DNA of 64,000 nucleotides from Porcincola intestinalis (GCF_009696445.1 NZ_VULZ01000012.1:1-64000); one strand, 5' to 3'. Shown: positions 43,089-52,862, counted from the stretch's first letter. Notes: generated by a model from the letters alone, not told the origin. A program made the numbers and translations.

Positions 43089-43561
43089 GATCATACAGAA
43101 AAAGAAAGATGACATCGCGTGAGAAAATTGCGCTGATTACTTTTCTGACAAGCCTTGTGACCGGCCTGTGCGCCGTTTTTCTGCTGACCCGATCTGTCCG
43201 TCCGAGTGCCGGGAAACCCTACGAGATGCTGGAAGTGACGGATGCAAGAAAGTACATGAGCTATGAGAAAAATTACATGGTGATCGACGTCAGAGAACCG
43301 GAACTGTATTCAGCCGGACATCTTCAGAGGGCCGTGAATATCCCGTATTCAGAGCTTGTGAAGAAGGCACCGGCGATCCTGCGCGACAGCAATCAGTCCG
43401 TCTATGTCTATGGAAGTACGCTTGAGGAGAGCTGTGCAGCCGCACAGAAGCTTTCTGACATGGGATACAGCGGCGTCGCAGAGATCGGAAGCTATGCAGA
43501 CTGGCAGAAAGATCTAATCGGGACGGAGACAGAGAGTCTGATGGGCGCGACAATCGAGTGA
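43085..43561 (+). CDS. Membrane-anchored rhodanese-like protein lacking the active-site cysteine
   Basis: A 158-residue protein with one N-terminal helix (about 15-33) and an extracytoplasmic rhodanese domain (about 48-145): V-I-D-V-R-E-P-E-L-Y-S-A-G-H-L is the family motif. At the place of the catalytic C-x-x-G-x-R loop it reads V-Y-V-Y-G-S-T-L-E-E-S, without cysteine, so sulfurtransferase activity is unlikely. The start is TTG 43085 because AGGAGG lies 8 nt upstream; ATG 43109 has no such site. Its function may be structural or sensory. It is coupled to the acyltransferase gene. Confidence 0.8.
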   Translation: MRSYRKRKMTSREKIALITFLTSLVTGLCAVFLLTRSVRPSAGKPYEMLEVTDARKYMSYEKNYMVIDVREPELYSAGHLQRAVNIPYSELVKKAPAILRDSNQSVYVYGSTLEESCAAAQKLSDMGYSGVAEIGSYADWQKDLIGTETESLMGATIE

Positions 43562-43589
43562 GCAGCCATATTTCAAGAGGGAGAGCAAA

Positions 43590-45278
43590 ATGGTGATGAA
43601 GAAGGCTTACGCATTGCTGAGCAGAAACAGGAAGAAGGTCTGGTTTTCCGCAGTCCTCAATGCTCTGTTTCTTTTGCTGCTGCTGGTCGTGACAAGACCG
43701 TATTTCGAGACCAACGATGACATCACACTTGCAGGCTTTTTCAATCTGTCCAGAGGCACGCAGGATGCATGGACAAATATATCAAACGGGCTGTTTGGCG
43801 TGATCGTCGGGGCATGCTACAGGCTGACGGCCCAGATTCCCTGGTATATTCTGTTTCTATACGGAGCGGCTTTCTTCTCCCTGACGACGGTTACCTATGT
43901 TCTCCTGAACCGCTTCGAGGGGTGGTCAGGACTGATGCTGTCAGGCGTCCTGCTTGCATATTTCGGGTATGAATGCTACACAGCTGTGAATTTCACCAAG
44001 ATCGCTGCCTGTGCGGGTGCGGCAGGGATTTTCCTGATCTATGACAGTGTCCGGGATGGACGCGCAAAGATTCCGGGAATCGTGATCGGAAGTCTGGTGA
44101 TCCTGATGGGGTACCTGATCCGGCCTGAGGAGGCGCTCGCCGCAGCGGTTTCGACCGCGGCCGGCGCATTTTTCCTGATTTTGCGGATCCGCAGGGAGGA
44201 ACAAAAGGGAAGACGGCTTCGCCGCCTGGGGATGTATGTGCTTTCGGTTATCCCGGCAGTCCTGCTGATTGCAGCAGCGAAGGAGTACGATACCTTCCAG
44301 GTGAAGAGCAGTGCCGGGCGGACAGCATACCAGGAATACACTACCGCACGTTCCAACCTGCTCGATTACGATTTCCCTTCGTACAACGGGCATGAGACGG
44401 AATATGAGAAGCTTGGTATCAATCAGAATGCCTGGACGCTGTACAAGGGGTGGAATTTCTATGACCCTGATAAAATGTCTGTCCAGGTGATGCAGGAGAT
44501 CGCGAAGTTTCAGCAGGAGCGTAAGATCGACAAAAAGCTGGTGAAGGATTTTCTCGCTCTGTATCCGGACAGGTTTTTCAGAAATCAGATGTTTCTGATC
44601 TACCTCTTTGTCCTGATACTTGTGATTCTGTACGGAAGTCACAGTGCAGAGGGTGTTGCGAGCGTATTGCTTCAGATCTTCCTGCTGGGAGGCTTGTTCT
44701 TCTATCTGTTCTATGCCGGCAGATACGGGGTCAGACGCGTCGATGTCGGAATCTGGTGGGGCGGCACGCTGGGACTTCTGGTGGTACTGGACCAGAAGAA
44801 TATACATTTCAACCCGAAGGCCGCAGCCTCAGTCATGCTGTTTGCCCTGATTATGAATCAGATGACGTGGGCGCCGCATTACCGCAGACAGACGGTGAAT
44901 GCCCGTCTGGAGGATCTGAACAAGCAGAACTACGTCAGCCAGATGTCCAATGATACAGATCATCTGTATATCTGCCTTTCGAACTGCTATTATCCCGCAG
45001 GCGCGTATGGACCTTTTGACCGCGTCCCGGTCGGCGCGACGGCCAATATTATCACGCTTGGCGGATGGGCGACAAAGAGTATCCCGTACATGTCGGTTTT
45101 TCAGCGCTATGGAATTGAAAATCCTTACAGAGATATGATTGACAACGAAAAGGTCCGGCTCGTCGCGGACAGCCCGGAGCGGGTGCTGGCCTATCTGCAT
45201 GATTATTACGACGCGGACTGCACGGCAGAGAAAGTCGGGACAATTGGGGATCACAATCTTTATGTCTTTCGCTCCTGA
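43590..45278 (+). CDS. Polytopic membrane protein, possible GT-C glycosyltransferase
   Basis: A 562-residue protein with about ten to twelve helices and a soluble C-terminal domain (about 420-562). Near residue 35 the motif E-T-N-D-D-I in the first external loop resembles the acidic D-D or E-D motif of GT-C enzymes that use polyprenyl-phosphate sugars. The C-terminal domain has N-C-Y-Y-P-A-G-A-Y-G-P and L-G-G-W segments. I cannot assign a named family. GAGAGC lies upstream; ATG 43590 and 43596 are both possible. Together with the nearby YfhO proteins and GT2 it suggests wall-glycopolymer modification. Confidence 0.65.
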   Translation: MVMKKAYALLSRNRKKVWFSAVLNALFLLLLLVVTRPYFETNDDITLAGFFNLSRGTQDAWTNISNGLFGVIVGACYRLTAQIPWYILFLYGAAFFSLTTVTYVLLNRFEGWSGLMLSGVLLAYFGYECYTAVNFTKIAACAGAAGIFLIYDSVRDGRAKIPGIVIGSLVILMGYLIRPEEALAAAVSTAAGAFFLILRIRREEQKGRRLRRLGMYVLSVIPAVLLIAAAKEYDTFQVKSSAGRTAYQEYTTARSNLLDYDFPSYNGHETEYEKLGINQNAWTLYKGWNFYDPDKMSVQVMQEIAKFQQERKIDKKLVKDFLALYPDRFFRNQMFLIYLFVLILVILYGSHSAEGVASVLLQIFLLGGLFFYLFYAGRYGVRRVDVGIWWGGTLGLLVVLDQKNIHFNPKAAASVMLFALIMNQMTWAPHYRRQTVNARLEDLNKQNYVSQMSNDTDHLYICLSNCYYPAGAYGPFDRVPVGATANIITLGGWATKSIPYMSVFQRYGIENPYRDMIDNEKVRLVADSPERVLAYLHDYYDADCTAEKVGTIGDHNLYVFRS

Positions 45279-45423
45279 GACTTAAGAAACTCTTAAGAGA
45301 TAACTCAGAAGATCAACCTTGAATGAACTCAATTTGAAATGGTACGATTGTACTGGCTTCAGACAGAGGTGAGGGTTGTATGGGGCTGAAAGAGCAAATA
45401 CAGGAGATGAGAGGGTGGGAGAG
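45279..45423 (+). promoter_or_regulatory. Intergenic region before the L,D-transpeptidase pair
   Basis: A CTTAAG-AAACT-CTTAAG inverted repeat (about 45280-45297) precedes a possible promoter, TTGAAT (about 45319), 18-bp spacer and TACGAT (about 45343). The site is only moderately convincing. Confidence 0.35.
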
Positions 45424-46152
45424 ATGAAAAAGCTTCGGAAACTGCTTCTGATGGCAGTGCTTTCAGTTATGATGCTGATCCCGGCGGATCTGGCCTATGC
45501 GGCAGTGAGAATCCCAGCAATTCAGCCGGGTGAGCCTATCCAAAGGGTCGATACGCTTGCGTGGCAGGCAACCTTGAAAAGAACGGTCAGAACAAAATAC
45601 GGGCGCTTCAAGGCAGGTACTCGTGTGACTGTCATAAAGGGCGGTTCAAAGTGTATCATCAAGCTGAAAGGTCATAATTACAAGATTGCAAGCAGGTATC
45701 TGAACTTTAAGAAGGATCTGGCAAGCATTGTCGGCGGCTCCGACTACAACACGTCGACCAAGATTGCGTTTGCCAACCAGAAGACGCGCACGAGCAAGAC
45801 AAGTTATCTGATCTGGGTATCGCTTGATAAACAGCGGCTGAATCTTTACAGAGGATCCAACCGGAGATGGGAGCTGGTCAAGGTGTTCAAGTGCACAACC
45901 GGTATGATGAACATGACACCAGTCGGAAACTTTACCATCGGATGGAAGAAACACAGCTATACCGGTCAGTATGGATCGCCGCTGTATTTTTACATGGAAT
46001 TTTCAGGAAGCGGATTCCACAGATGGCCCGGGAAGGGTGTCGGGACAATCGGTACGCATCCGCAGTCACATGGATGCATTCGTCTGAGAGAGAAGGATGC
46101 AGTCTGGCTGTACAAGAATGTACCGACGAAGACGAAGGTCGTTATCTACTGA
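45424..46152 (+). CDS. L,D-transpeptidase (YkuD family), copy 1
   Basis: A 242-residue secreted protein with signal peptide (1-25), an SH3-like middle segment (about 45-90) and a C-terminal YkuD domain (about 115-242). The active-site motif S-H-G-C-I-R-L gives Cys217 as nucleophile, with the conserved H at S-G-S-G-F-H. YkuD enzymes form 3-3 peptidoglycan cross-links or attach proteins to the wall. ATG 45424 follows GGTGGGAGAG; the open frame starts at a TTG 48 nt earlier. It is followed 43 nt later by a close paralogue, a tandem duplication. Confidence 0.9.
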   Translation: MKKLRKLLLMAVLSVMMLIPADLAYAAVRIPAIQPGEPIQRVDTLAWQATLKRTVRTKYGRFKAGTRVTVIKGGSKCIIKLKGHNYKIASRYLNFKKDLASIVGGSDYNTSTKIAFANQKTRTSKTSYLIWVSLDKQRLNLYRGSNRRWELVKVFKCTTGMMNMTPVGNFTIGWKKHSYTGQYGSPLYFYMEFSGSGFHRWPGKGVGTIGTHPQSHGCIRLREKDAVWLYKNVPTKTKVVIY

Positions 46153-46195
46153 GAAGAAAAATCGGCCTGGCAGATATAGATAAAGAAGGTGCAAG

Positions 46196-46909
46196 ATGAA
46201 AAAGCTTCACAGACTGTTACTGATTATGATGACGTCTTTTCTGCTTCTGGTTCCGGCTGATGCGGCCTTTGCGGCGAAGAAGTCTTCTGTCATCCGGCCG
46301 GGAGAGTCTCTCCAACAGGTCCGGACACTTTCCTGGAAAGCGACGTTGCTGAGAAACGTGCGGACAAAGTACGGGAGATTCCGGGCTGGCACGGTTGTCA
46401 CGGTTGTCAGAGGCGGCGCAAAGTGCGTCATCAGGCTGAAGGGGCACAACTACAGCATATCAAGACAGTACCTGAGCTTCGGCCAGGATCTGGCGAGTGT
46501 TGTCACGAAGGGTGATTACAACAAGCTGACAAAGACAACATACATCAATAGCACGGCACACAAGAGCAAGTCCAGATATCTGGTCTGGGTGTCGCTCGAC
46601 AAGCAGCGCGTCAATATTTTCCGAGGCAAGAACAAGAAGTGGAAGCTCGTGAAGGTGTTCAAGTGCACGACTGGCCGGGAGAATTCAACGCCGATCGGAA
46701 ACTTCACCATCAAGGCAAAGTACCCCAGTTATGGCAATCTTGCCTACTACATGGAGTTCTCCGGCAGCGGATTTCACAGATGGCCGGGCGTGGGTGTGGA
46801 GTCAATTGGAACGCATACGCAGTCACACGGCTGCATCCGGATGACGCAGAGCAATATAATCTGGATGTATAACAACCTTCCGGTGGGAACGAGAGTCTGG
46901 ATCTATTAA
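46196..46909 (+). CDS. L,D-transpeptidase (YkuD family), copy 2
   Basis: A 237-residue paralogue of the preceding gene; both share the K-C-T-T-G, F-S-G-S-G-F-H-R-W-P-G and S-H-G-C-I-R segments and the same SH3-like repeat region with T-K-Y-G-R-F. The signal peptide ends near A-F-A-A-K (about 25). The catalytic cysteine lies in S-H-G-C-I-R-M. Differences concentrate in the loop before the active site (a shorter segment in this copy). It has its own ribosome site (AGAAGG). The pair probably makes cross-links in different conditions or with different acceptors. Confidence 0.9.
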   Translation: MKKLHRLLLIMMTSFLLLVPADAAFAAKKSSVIRPGESLQQVRTLSWKATLLRNVRTKYGRFRAGTVVTVVRGGAKCVIRLKGHNYSISRQYLSFGQDLASVVTKGDYNKLTKTTYINSTAHKSKSRYLVWVSLDKQRVNIFRGKNKKWKLVKVFKCTTGRENSTPIGNFTIKAKYPSYGNLAYYMEFSGSGFHRWPGVGVESIGTHTQSHGCIRMTQSNIIWMYNNLPVGTRVWIY

Positions 46910-46953
46910 TGTAAGGTTCAGGAGAGTGTCCTGTCTGAAGAGCGGGAGATGAG

Positions 46954-46997
46954 AAGGGCAGAGGCCAGTGCAATACAGGCAGCTGCCCTGTTTCTTT
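46954..46997 (+). terminator. Candidate terminator after the L,D-transpeptidase pair
   Basis: AGGGCAG (46954-46960) can pair with CTGCCCT (46983-46989) around a 22-nt loop, followed by GTTTCTTT. The loop also contains an ACAGG/CCTGT alternative. Confidence 0.45.
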
Positions 46998-47117
46998 ATC
47001 CAGTCTTTGAATCCTGACGGTTTGTCTGAGAACGCTGCCGTACAGTTTTATCTGAAAAATACATCTGGCAGCATTGAACAATCTTCTGTGAACAATCAGC
47101 TGCAAATCTCGTACAGA

Positions 47118-47146
47118 TTGCAATTCCTGTGAAATAACGGTAAAAT
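47118..47146 (+). promoter_or_regulatory. Promoter of the YfhO pair and downstream genes
   Basis: TTGCAA (47118-47123), 17-bp spacer and TAAAAT (47141-47146). The distance to ATG 47156 is only 9 nt, so either the transcript is nearly leaderless or ATG 47174 is the real start. A TGCAAATC/GATTGCA inverted repeat overlaps the -35. Confidence 0.45.
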
Positions 47147-47155
47147 TGAGCAATC

Positions 47156-49885
47156 ATGAGGTTTGATTCTGATATGGAGCTGTGTGTGAAGAAGCATTCC
47201 AAAAAGAGATACATCGGCATCTATACAATTCTTTTTCTGATCGTCAGTCTGGCGGTCTTTTTTTCGTTCATCCTGCAGAAACGCAGTCTTGTCTGCACGG
47301 TTGACGGGGAGTCTCAGTACGTTGTCTATCTCCGCTATATGGGACAGTATATCCGGGATACCGTTTCAGGCTTTTTTCACGGCAATTTTCATCTCAGACA
47401 GTTCGATTTTTCCATCGGAATCGGAGATGATATCGGAGCGATTGTCCGGTTTCATCCGCTTGATTTTTTAGCAGCCCTGGTTCCGGCATCCTTCGCAGAG
47501 GGGATCTATGCGGTAATCCTGCTGCTGCGTTTCTACCTTGCAGGACTTGCGTTCTCAGCGTATGCGTACGCTTCTCCTTCGTTCATTTATGCGGACCGGG
47601 AGAAGGCAGGCGTCTTTCCGGCCTGGCAGAATGTTCTGTCCGGAAGCCTGGTCTACGTCTTTGGCGGGTACATGCTGATCCGGGTGACGAATCACCCGAC
47701 TTACGCAGCACCTTTCATTGTGCTGCCGCTTCTGCTGCTTGGCATGGAGAGGGTGGTGGCTGAAAAAGGGAGCCTTCTGTTTATCCTGTCCGTCTTCCTC
47801 GGCTTCTGGAGCAATTACTATTTCATGTACATCTGCTCCATTGCACTGCTGGTCTACGCCCTTCTCCGATATCCCGAGATCGTGAAGGAGCACCGTTTCA
47901 GATCGTTTCCGCGCTATGCCGGCAGGCTGATTCTGCTGTATCTGGTGGGGCTTATGATGTCGATGGCGACATTTCTGCCGGCGATGCTGCGGTACCGAGG
48001 CTCTTACCGGCTGAGCCAGACAAGTGAGATGCAGAGTCTCTGGCTGTATGCGGACAAGAGACGGTATGTGGCATGGTTTTTGAACCTGATCAGCCCTTAC
48101 CAGAGCTCCGGCAATGGACTGGATCTCAACTTTGCTGTGGTTGTTCTGCCTGCGCTTGCGGTGCTGTTCACAAAGCGTTATCGAAGACGCCGTACGCTGA
48201 GGGCGTCCCTTCTGCTTGAGCTGGCGGCGCTGCTGGTACCGGTTTTCGGCTACATTTTTGCCGGCATGAACAATGAAAACAACCGCTGGATGTTTCTGAT
48301 CGCGCTTTCGCTTGGCATGTGCTGTGTGACCGTCATCGACGATTTTGCGGATCTGAAGGGAGCCTCTCTTCGAAATGTCCTTCTGGTCAGCTTTCTGTTT
48401 CTGGCCGGGACGGCGGCGGAGCGGGTGCTGAAGAGGCCGAACCGCTATAATGAAGCCGGGACGGCGGAGCTTCTTGCATTTCTGCTTCTGCTGTTGGTCC
48501 TTCGGCGGATGAAGGCTTCAAGAGAAGCTGTCCGGACGGCTGTGCTTGCGGCGGTCATCATTTCCACAGGAATTAACGGATTTCTGACGTATGCGCCGGA
48601 AGGAGGAAACCGCACCGCAGCCTTCCAGCCTGCAGGGGATACCACGCAGAAATACGAGAAGCTGGACAGAAGAGCGGCCGCCTGGATTCCGGACAATCGT
48701 TTTTACCGGGTGGATGCCGCAGACGTACGGCACGGCCTGGAGAATTCCGCAGAGTATTTCGGCTATAACAGCATCGGGATGTACAACAGCATCCTGAATA
48801 CGCATTTGATCCGGACGCTCCTGGATGAGAACAACGCAGGGCTGGACGCGGTCACGCAGGTACATGACCTGGATGGCAGGCCGGTCGCCGGAAATCTTGC
48901 CCATGTGAAGTATTATATTGCGGGGGCCGGAAATGAGGGCAAGGTACCATACGGCTTTGAGAAGAGAGAAGACCTTTCAGACCTGAGTGCGAGCACGGCG
49001 GTGTATGAAAATCAGAACCTTCTGTCTGCAGGCTTTACATCCGACAGCTTTATCACCTGGGCTAATTACCAAAAGCTCAGCGACATCGAGAAGGAATGGG
49101 TGAAGCTGGATGCCGTGGTGCTCCCGGAGGAGGATTCGGCTCTTGCGGACAAGCTCAGGGCGGAAGGACTCAGGGAAGTGGAGAAGCCTTCGGCTTCAAT
49201 CAAAACGGAGTCTCTGAAGAGCCCGGATCTCTCAGGCGGACAGGGGCAGCTGTCGTTTCAGGCCGGAAAGGGTACCTGCAGTTTCCTGAGACTGAAGGGG
49301 CTGACCGGAGCCGGAACCTCGGAGGAGCTGACCATTACGTCAGAAGGCATCCGGACGACCGTACGAATTCGCAGCAGCCGGGATGTCTATACCCTCGGGA
49401 GGAAGGATTACCTGATCAACCTTGGATACAATGCAGAAGACCGGGCGAGAGCGGTGACGCTGATCTTCAGCGGACATGGTGCGAGGTCCCTTGATGCAGC
49501 AGAGCTTGTTTCGGTCTCCATGGATGCGTACGAGAGCAGAGTCAGGGCGCTCAATGAGGAAGCTCTTCAGAATGAACAGATCGAGGATGGCCTTCTGACC
49601 GGCACCATCACGAACAAAGAGACGAAGCTTGCTGTTTTCACCGTTGCGGCCCAGCGCGGATGGACCCTGTATGTGGATGGAAAGAAGACAGATCCGGACA
49701 CGTTTGACGGCATGTATCTGGGGACGCTGCTGCGTCCGGGGACACATGAGATCCGGCTTCAATATCACACACCGGGTCTTCGGGCAGGCGCTGTCTGCGC
49801 GCTTTTCGGCCTGATTGTTTTTATGCTTGCGGCTCTGAGACAGAAAAAAAAGGAACATGAGAAAGAGATGAGGTCCGACCTATGA
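47156..49885 (+). CDS. YfhO-family membrane protein, copy 1
   Basis: A 909-residue protein with about 13 helices and a C-terminal extracytoplasmic domain (about 560-870) followed by a final helix (about 875-895). G-E-S-Q-Y in the first external loop and D-x-G-D-D-I-G type loops (I-G-I-G-D-D-I-G) match YfhO proteins, proposed to transfer sugars from undecaprenyl phosphate onto lipoteichoic acid. The ending L-Y-V-D-G-K and H-E-I-R-L-Q-Y-H-T-P-G-L is characteristic. The start is uncertain (47156 or 47174). Its stop overlaps the next YfhO gene by four bases (ATGA). Confidence 0.88.
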   Translation: MRFDSDMELCVKKHSKKRYIGIYTILFLIVSLAVFFSFILQKRSLVCTVDGESQYVVYLRYMGQYIRDTVSGFFHGNFHLRQFDFSIGIGDDIGAIVRFHPLDFLAALVPASFAEGIYAVILLLRFYLAGLAFSAYAYASPSFIYADREKAGVFPAWQNVLSGSLVYVFGGYMLIRVTNHPTYAAPFIVLPLLLLGMERVVAEKGSLLFILSVFLGFWSNYYFMYICSIALLVYALLRYPEIVKEHRFRSFPRYAGRLILLYLVGLMMSMATFLPAMLRYRGSYRLSQTSEMQSLWLYADKRRYVAWFLNLISPYQSSGNGLDLNFAVVVLPALAVLFTKRYRRRRTLRASLLLELAALLVPVFGYIFAGMNNENNRWMFLIALSLGMCCVTVIDDFADLKGASLRNVLLVSFLFLAGTAAERVLKRPNRYNEAGTAELLAFLLLLLVLRRMKASREAVRTAVLAAVIISTGINGFLTYAPEGGNRTAAFQPAGDTTQKYEKLDRRAAAWIPDNRFYRVDAADVRHGLENSAEYFGYNSIGMYNSILNTHLIRTLLDENNAGLDAVTQVHDLDGRPVAGNLAHVKYYIAGAGNEGKVPYGFEKREDLSDLSASTAVYENQNLLSAGFTSDSFITWANYQKLSDIEKEWVKLDAVVLPEEDSALADKLRAEGLREVEKPSASIKTESLKSPDLSGGQGQLSFQAGKGTCSFLRLKGLTGAGTSEELTITSEGIRTTVRIRSSRDVYTLGRKDYLINLGYNAEDRARAVTLIFSGHGARSLDAAELVSVSMDAYESRVRALNEEALQNEQIEDGLLTGTITNKETKLAVFTVAAQRGWTLYVDGKKTDPDTFDGMYLGTLLRPGTHEIRLQYHTPGLRAGAVCALFGLIVFMLAALRQKKKEHEKEMRSDL

Positions 49886-52815
49886 GTGATCGAAAAAAAT
49901 ATGGGAAATATCTGCTGATTTATACAGCCCTGTTTTCCATCATTTTTCTCCTTGTCTTTTCTCCCTTTCTGCTGGAGGGGAAGAACCTGATCGGGAAGGG
50001 GGACGGACAGTCTCAGTATATTCTCCAGCTTCGTTATATGGGGGAATGGCTCAGAAAGACGGCCGGAGGCTTTCTTCACGGAGACTTTCATCCGGACCGC
50101 TTTGACTATACGATCGGGATGGGGGATGACATCAATGCGGTTGTCCGGTTTCATCCGCTGGATTTTCTTTCCATCTTTGTCCCGGCATCCGGGACAGAGG
50201 CACTCTATTGTGTTCTGACGGTTCTGCGCTGCTTTCTGGCAGGGCTCAGCCTCTCGGCATTCGTGTTTCACTTCCGGAAAAGCCGGACGGCGGCGCTTTC
50301 AGGGGCGCTTCTCTATGTGTTCTGCGGATTTACCTTCGGGCTTGGGATTGTGCATCCGACGTATCTTTCGCACATGATTCTGTTTCCGCTGATGCTTCTC
50401 GGTGCGGAGCGGATGATGGACCCGGAGCGGAAGCATTCCTTTGCGTTATTTACAGTCAGCGTTGCGCTGGGTTTCATCAGCAACTATTACTTTATGTACA
50501 TCAGCTCTTTCGGTCTTCTGGGATACGTGCTGATCCGTTTCTTTGACCTCTACCGGACAGACCGGCTGAAACAGTTCGGACGGCTGCTGATCAGTCTGTC
50601 TCTTGCCTACCTTCTGGGGCTGGCGCTCTCCGGCATCTTCCTGTTCCCGGCGCTGGCACGCTACAAATCCAGCCTCCGGGCTGTCCATGAGGCGGAGCGC
50701 AACAGTCTTCTTGTCTATGAGGATAAAAGGAGATACCTGGCGTGGTTCCTGAACTTGATTACCCCGTATCAGGCCTCCGGAAATGGAACACATCTCAACT
50801 TTGCGGTGACGCTGATGCCGGCAGCTGCGCTGATTTTTTCGTCCGCGAAACGAAAATCATCCTGCCGCCAGATTCGCACCGGTCTGATTGTCCTTCTTTT
50901 CTGTCTGCTCATTCCGGGCGCCGGCTATGTGCTGGCAGCGATGAACAATGAAAACAACCGGTGGGTGTACCTGATTGCATTTGCAGCAGCAGTCGCTGTC
51001 AGCTTTACAGCGGATGCAGTCTCTGCGCTTCAGAAACGCGACAGACGCTTCCTCCTCCTTGTGACTGCCGTCTTCGATCTGGGATGCGCAGTCTGGTTCT
51101 GGATGACGCGGGAGGCTGTCTTTCATCTGACAGCGGCGGCGGAGCTGACGCTCTACACGGCAGTTCTTCTGTATTTGAGCTGCAGGACAGAAAAAAAGAA
51201 AAAGAAAGCAGACGGCTATGGCGGACACAGCCATGCCGGACACAGCCATGCGGGACGCAATCACGATGGATACAGCTATGGCGAACGGATCGTTCTGCTG
51301 TTTACGGCGGGCTCCGCCGCACTGGCCGGATGGATGACGTTCTCACCGAGATTCGGCAATCTCGCGGCGTATTATCAGGAGCAGGGGACGGCGTTCAGCC
51401 GGTATGAGGAATCCTCCTATGCGGTCTATACGGACACGCCGCTTTACACAGGGGAGAATGGAGCCGCCGCGTTTTCCGATGGATTCTACCGTGTGGACAG
51501 TGTGCGGAGCGCTTACTGGGAGGACAATTCTTCTCTTGTCCTGAGACAGCCGGGCGTGCAGATCTACAACAGCATTGTCAATGCCAGCCAGCTTCAGGCC
51601 ATGATTGAGCAGAGAAGCACCGGCATGACATCGATCCTGCACATCCAGTCGCTCGACGGAAGGACAGCGCTTGAGGCGCTGGCAGGTGTCCGCTATTTTG
51701 CTGTTGATGCGGACAATGCGGCTTCCTTGCCGTATGGCTATGCAAAACAGCCGCTTGGATCCCGCAGAAAACTGGCGCTCTATGAGAATCAGTATCCGCT
51801 TCCGTTCGGGTTTACGACGGACACTGTGATCTCCAGGGAAGACTATGAGGCCCTCAACCCGGCAGCAAAGGACCTTGTTATGTTGCGGGCGGCAGTAACC
51901 GAAGACAGCGGACATACAGCTGAATCCGGTCAGGGGCAAAGAAGCAGTGCTCTGACAGATGAAACAAAGCAGGAACGGGCGTCTGTCAGCGCGCAGGCAG
52001 GAGAGGCTGGTCAGGCACAGAGTACCGGCCTGACAACCACGGATGGAAAAGAGGAGGAGGTCTCCGTTCTCCGGGAGGGGGTTTCCTTCGAGGCCGGGGA
52101 CGGTGTGACCAGGAAGGGCAGCAGACTTGTGACCGGAAAGAAGGGAGGAAGTCTGTCCGTCTCCTATGAGAAGAAGGCGGGGTATGAGTGCTATCTAAGC
52201 CTGGAGAGTCTCAGGCTTCTGGGAGGTCGCAGTCTTTCCGCAGCTGCGTATGTGAAGGCGGACGGCATCAGCAAGGGGATCCTGCTGTCGGCTGCAAACA
52301 GTGCCTACACCCGGGGGGATGACGCGTATATTGTGAATCTGGGAACGGCGTCCGGGGACGGAACAGGGATTCTGCAGCTTCTTCTTCCAGAGGAGATTTG
52401 TGTATCGCTGGAGAAAAGTGAACTCTTGTACCTTCCGATGGCAGATTATGAGGAGAAGGTTAAAAGGCTCAGCGAGGTCAGTCTGCAGCATGTGACATTT
52501 GACGGCGACTCGGTCAGCGGGGAGATCACCCTGGACAGCCCACGCTATATGGTCTTTCAGATTCCGTACAGCAGCGGCTGGACCATCGAGGTGAACGGAA
52601 AACAAAAGCGTCCGGAACGGGCAGATCTGTGCTATCTGGGCGTGCGCCTAGAGAAGGGAACTTCGCAGATCCGTCTTGTCTACCATTCGCCCGGACTTCG
52701 GGCGGGCATTCTGTGCTCATCCGCAGGGCTGGTGCTGTTTGCCGCTGCCTTCGCGCTGTCGGCCAGGAGAAGACGTCTTCGCAAAGCTGGGAACGATCGT
52801 ACACATGTGGTATAA
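49882..52815 (+). CDS. YfhO-family membrane protein, copy 2
   Basis: A 977-residue paralogue of the preceding protein with the same layout: about 13 helices, external loop G-D-G-Q-S-Q-Y, G-M-G-D-D-I-N, and a C-terminal extracytoplasmic domain ending L-V-Y-H-S-P-G-L plus a last helix. A His/Gly-rich loop (G-H-S-H-A-G-H-S-H-A-G, near residues 448-460) is unlike copy 1 and could bind metal. A Ser/Gln/Glu-rich linker (about 675-735) interrupts the external domain. The four-base overlap with copy 1 indicates coupling, so they may work as a pair on one polymer. The GT2 gene follows after 47 nt. Confidence 0.88.
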   Translation: MSDRKKYGKYLLIYTALFSIIFLLVFSPFLLEGKNLIGKGDGQSQYILQLRYMGEWLRKTAGGFLHGDFHPDRFDYTIGMGDDINAVVRFHPLDFLSIFVPASGTEALYCVLTVLRCFLAGLSLSAFVFHFRKSRTAALSGALLYVFCGFTFGLGIVHPTYLSHMILFPLMLLGAERMMDPERKHSFALFTVSVALGFISNYYFMYISSFGLLGYVLIRFFDLYRTDRLKQFGRLLISLSLAYLLGLALSGIFLFPALARYKSSLRAVHEAERNSLLVYEDKRRYLAWFLNLITPYQASGNGTHLNFAVTLMPAAALIFSSAKRKSSCRQIRTGLIVLLFCLLIPGAGYVLAAMNNENNRWVYLIAFAAAVAVSFTADAVSALQKRDRRFLLLVTAVFDLGCAVWFWMTREAVFHLTAAAELTLYTAVLLYLSCRTEKKKKKADGYGGHSHAGHSHAGRNHDGYSYGERIVLLFTAGSAALAGWMTFSPRFGNLAAYYQEQGTAFSRYEESSYAVYTDTPLYTGENGAAAFSDGFYRVDSVRSAYWEDNSSLVLRQPGVQIYNSIVNASQLQAMIEQRSTGMTSILHIQSLDGRTALEALAGVRYFAVDADNAASLPYGYAKQPLGSRRKLALYENQYPLPFGFTTDTVISREDYEALNPAAKDLVMLRAAVTEDSGHTAESGQGQRSSALTDETKQERASVSAQAGEAGQAQSTGLTTTDGKEEEVSVLREGVSFEAGDGVTRKGSRLVTGKKGGSLSVSYEKKAGYECYLSLESLRLLGGRSLSAAAYVKADGISKGILLSAANSAYTRGDDAYIVNLGTASGDGTGILQLLLPEEICVSLEKSELLYLPMADYEEKVKRLSEVSLQHVTFDGDSVSGEITLDSPRYMVFQIPYSSGWTIEVNGKQKRPERADLCYLGVRLEKGTSQIRLVYHSPGLRAGILCSSAGLVLFAAAFALSARRRRLRKAGNDRTHVV

Positions 52816-52862
52816 TCTGGTAGACTTCAGGCTGGTTTTCAGCCGGATATAGAGGTTTTTTC

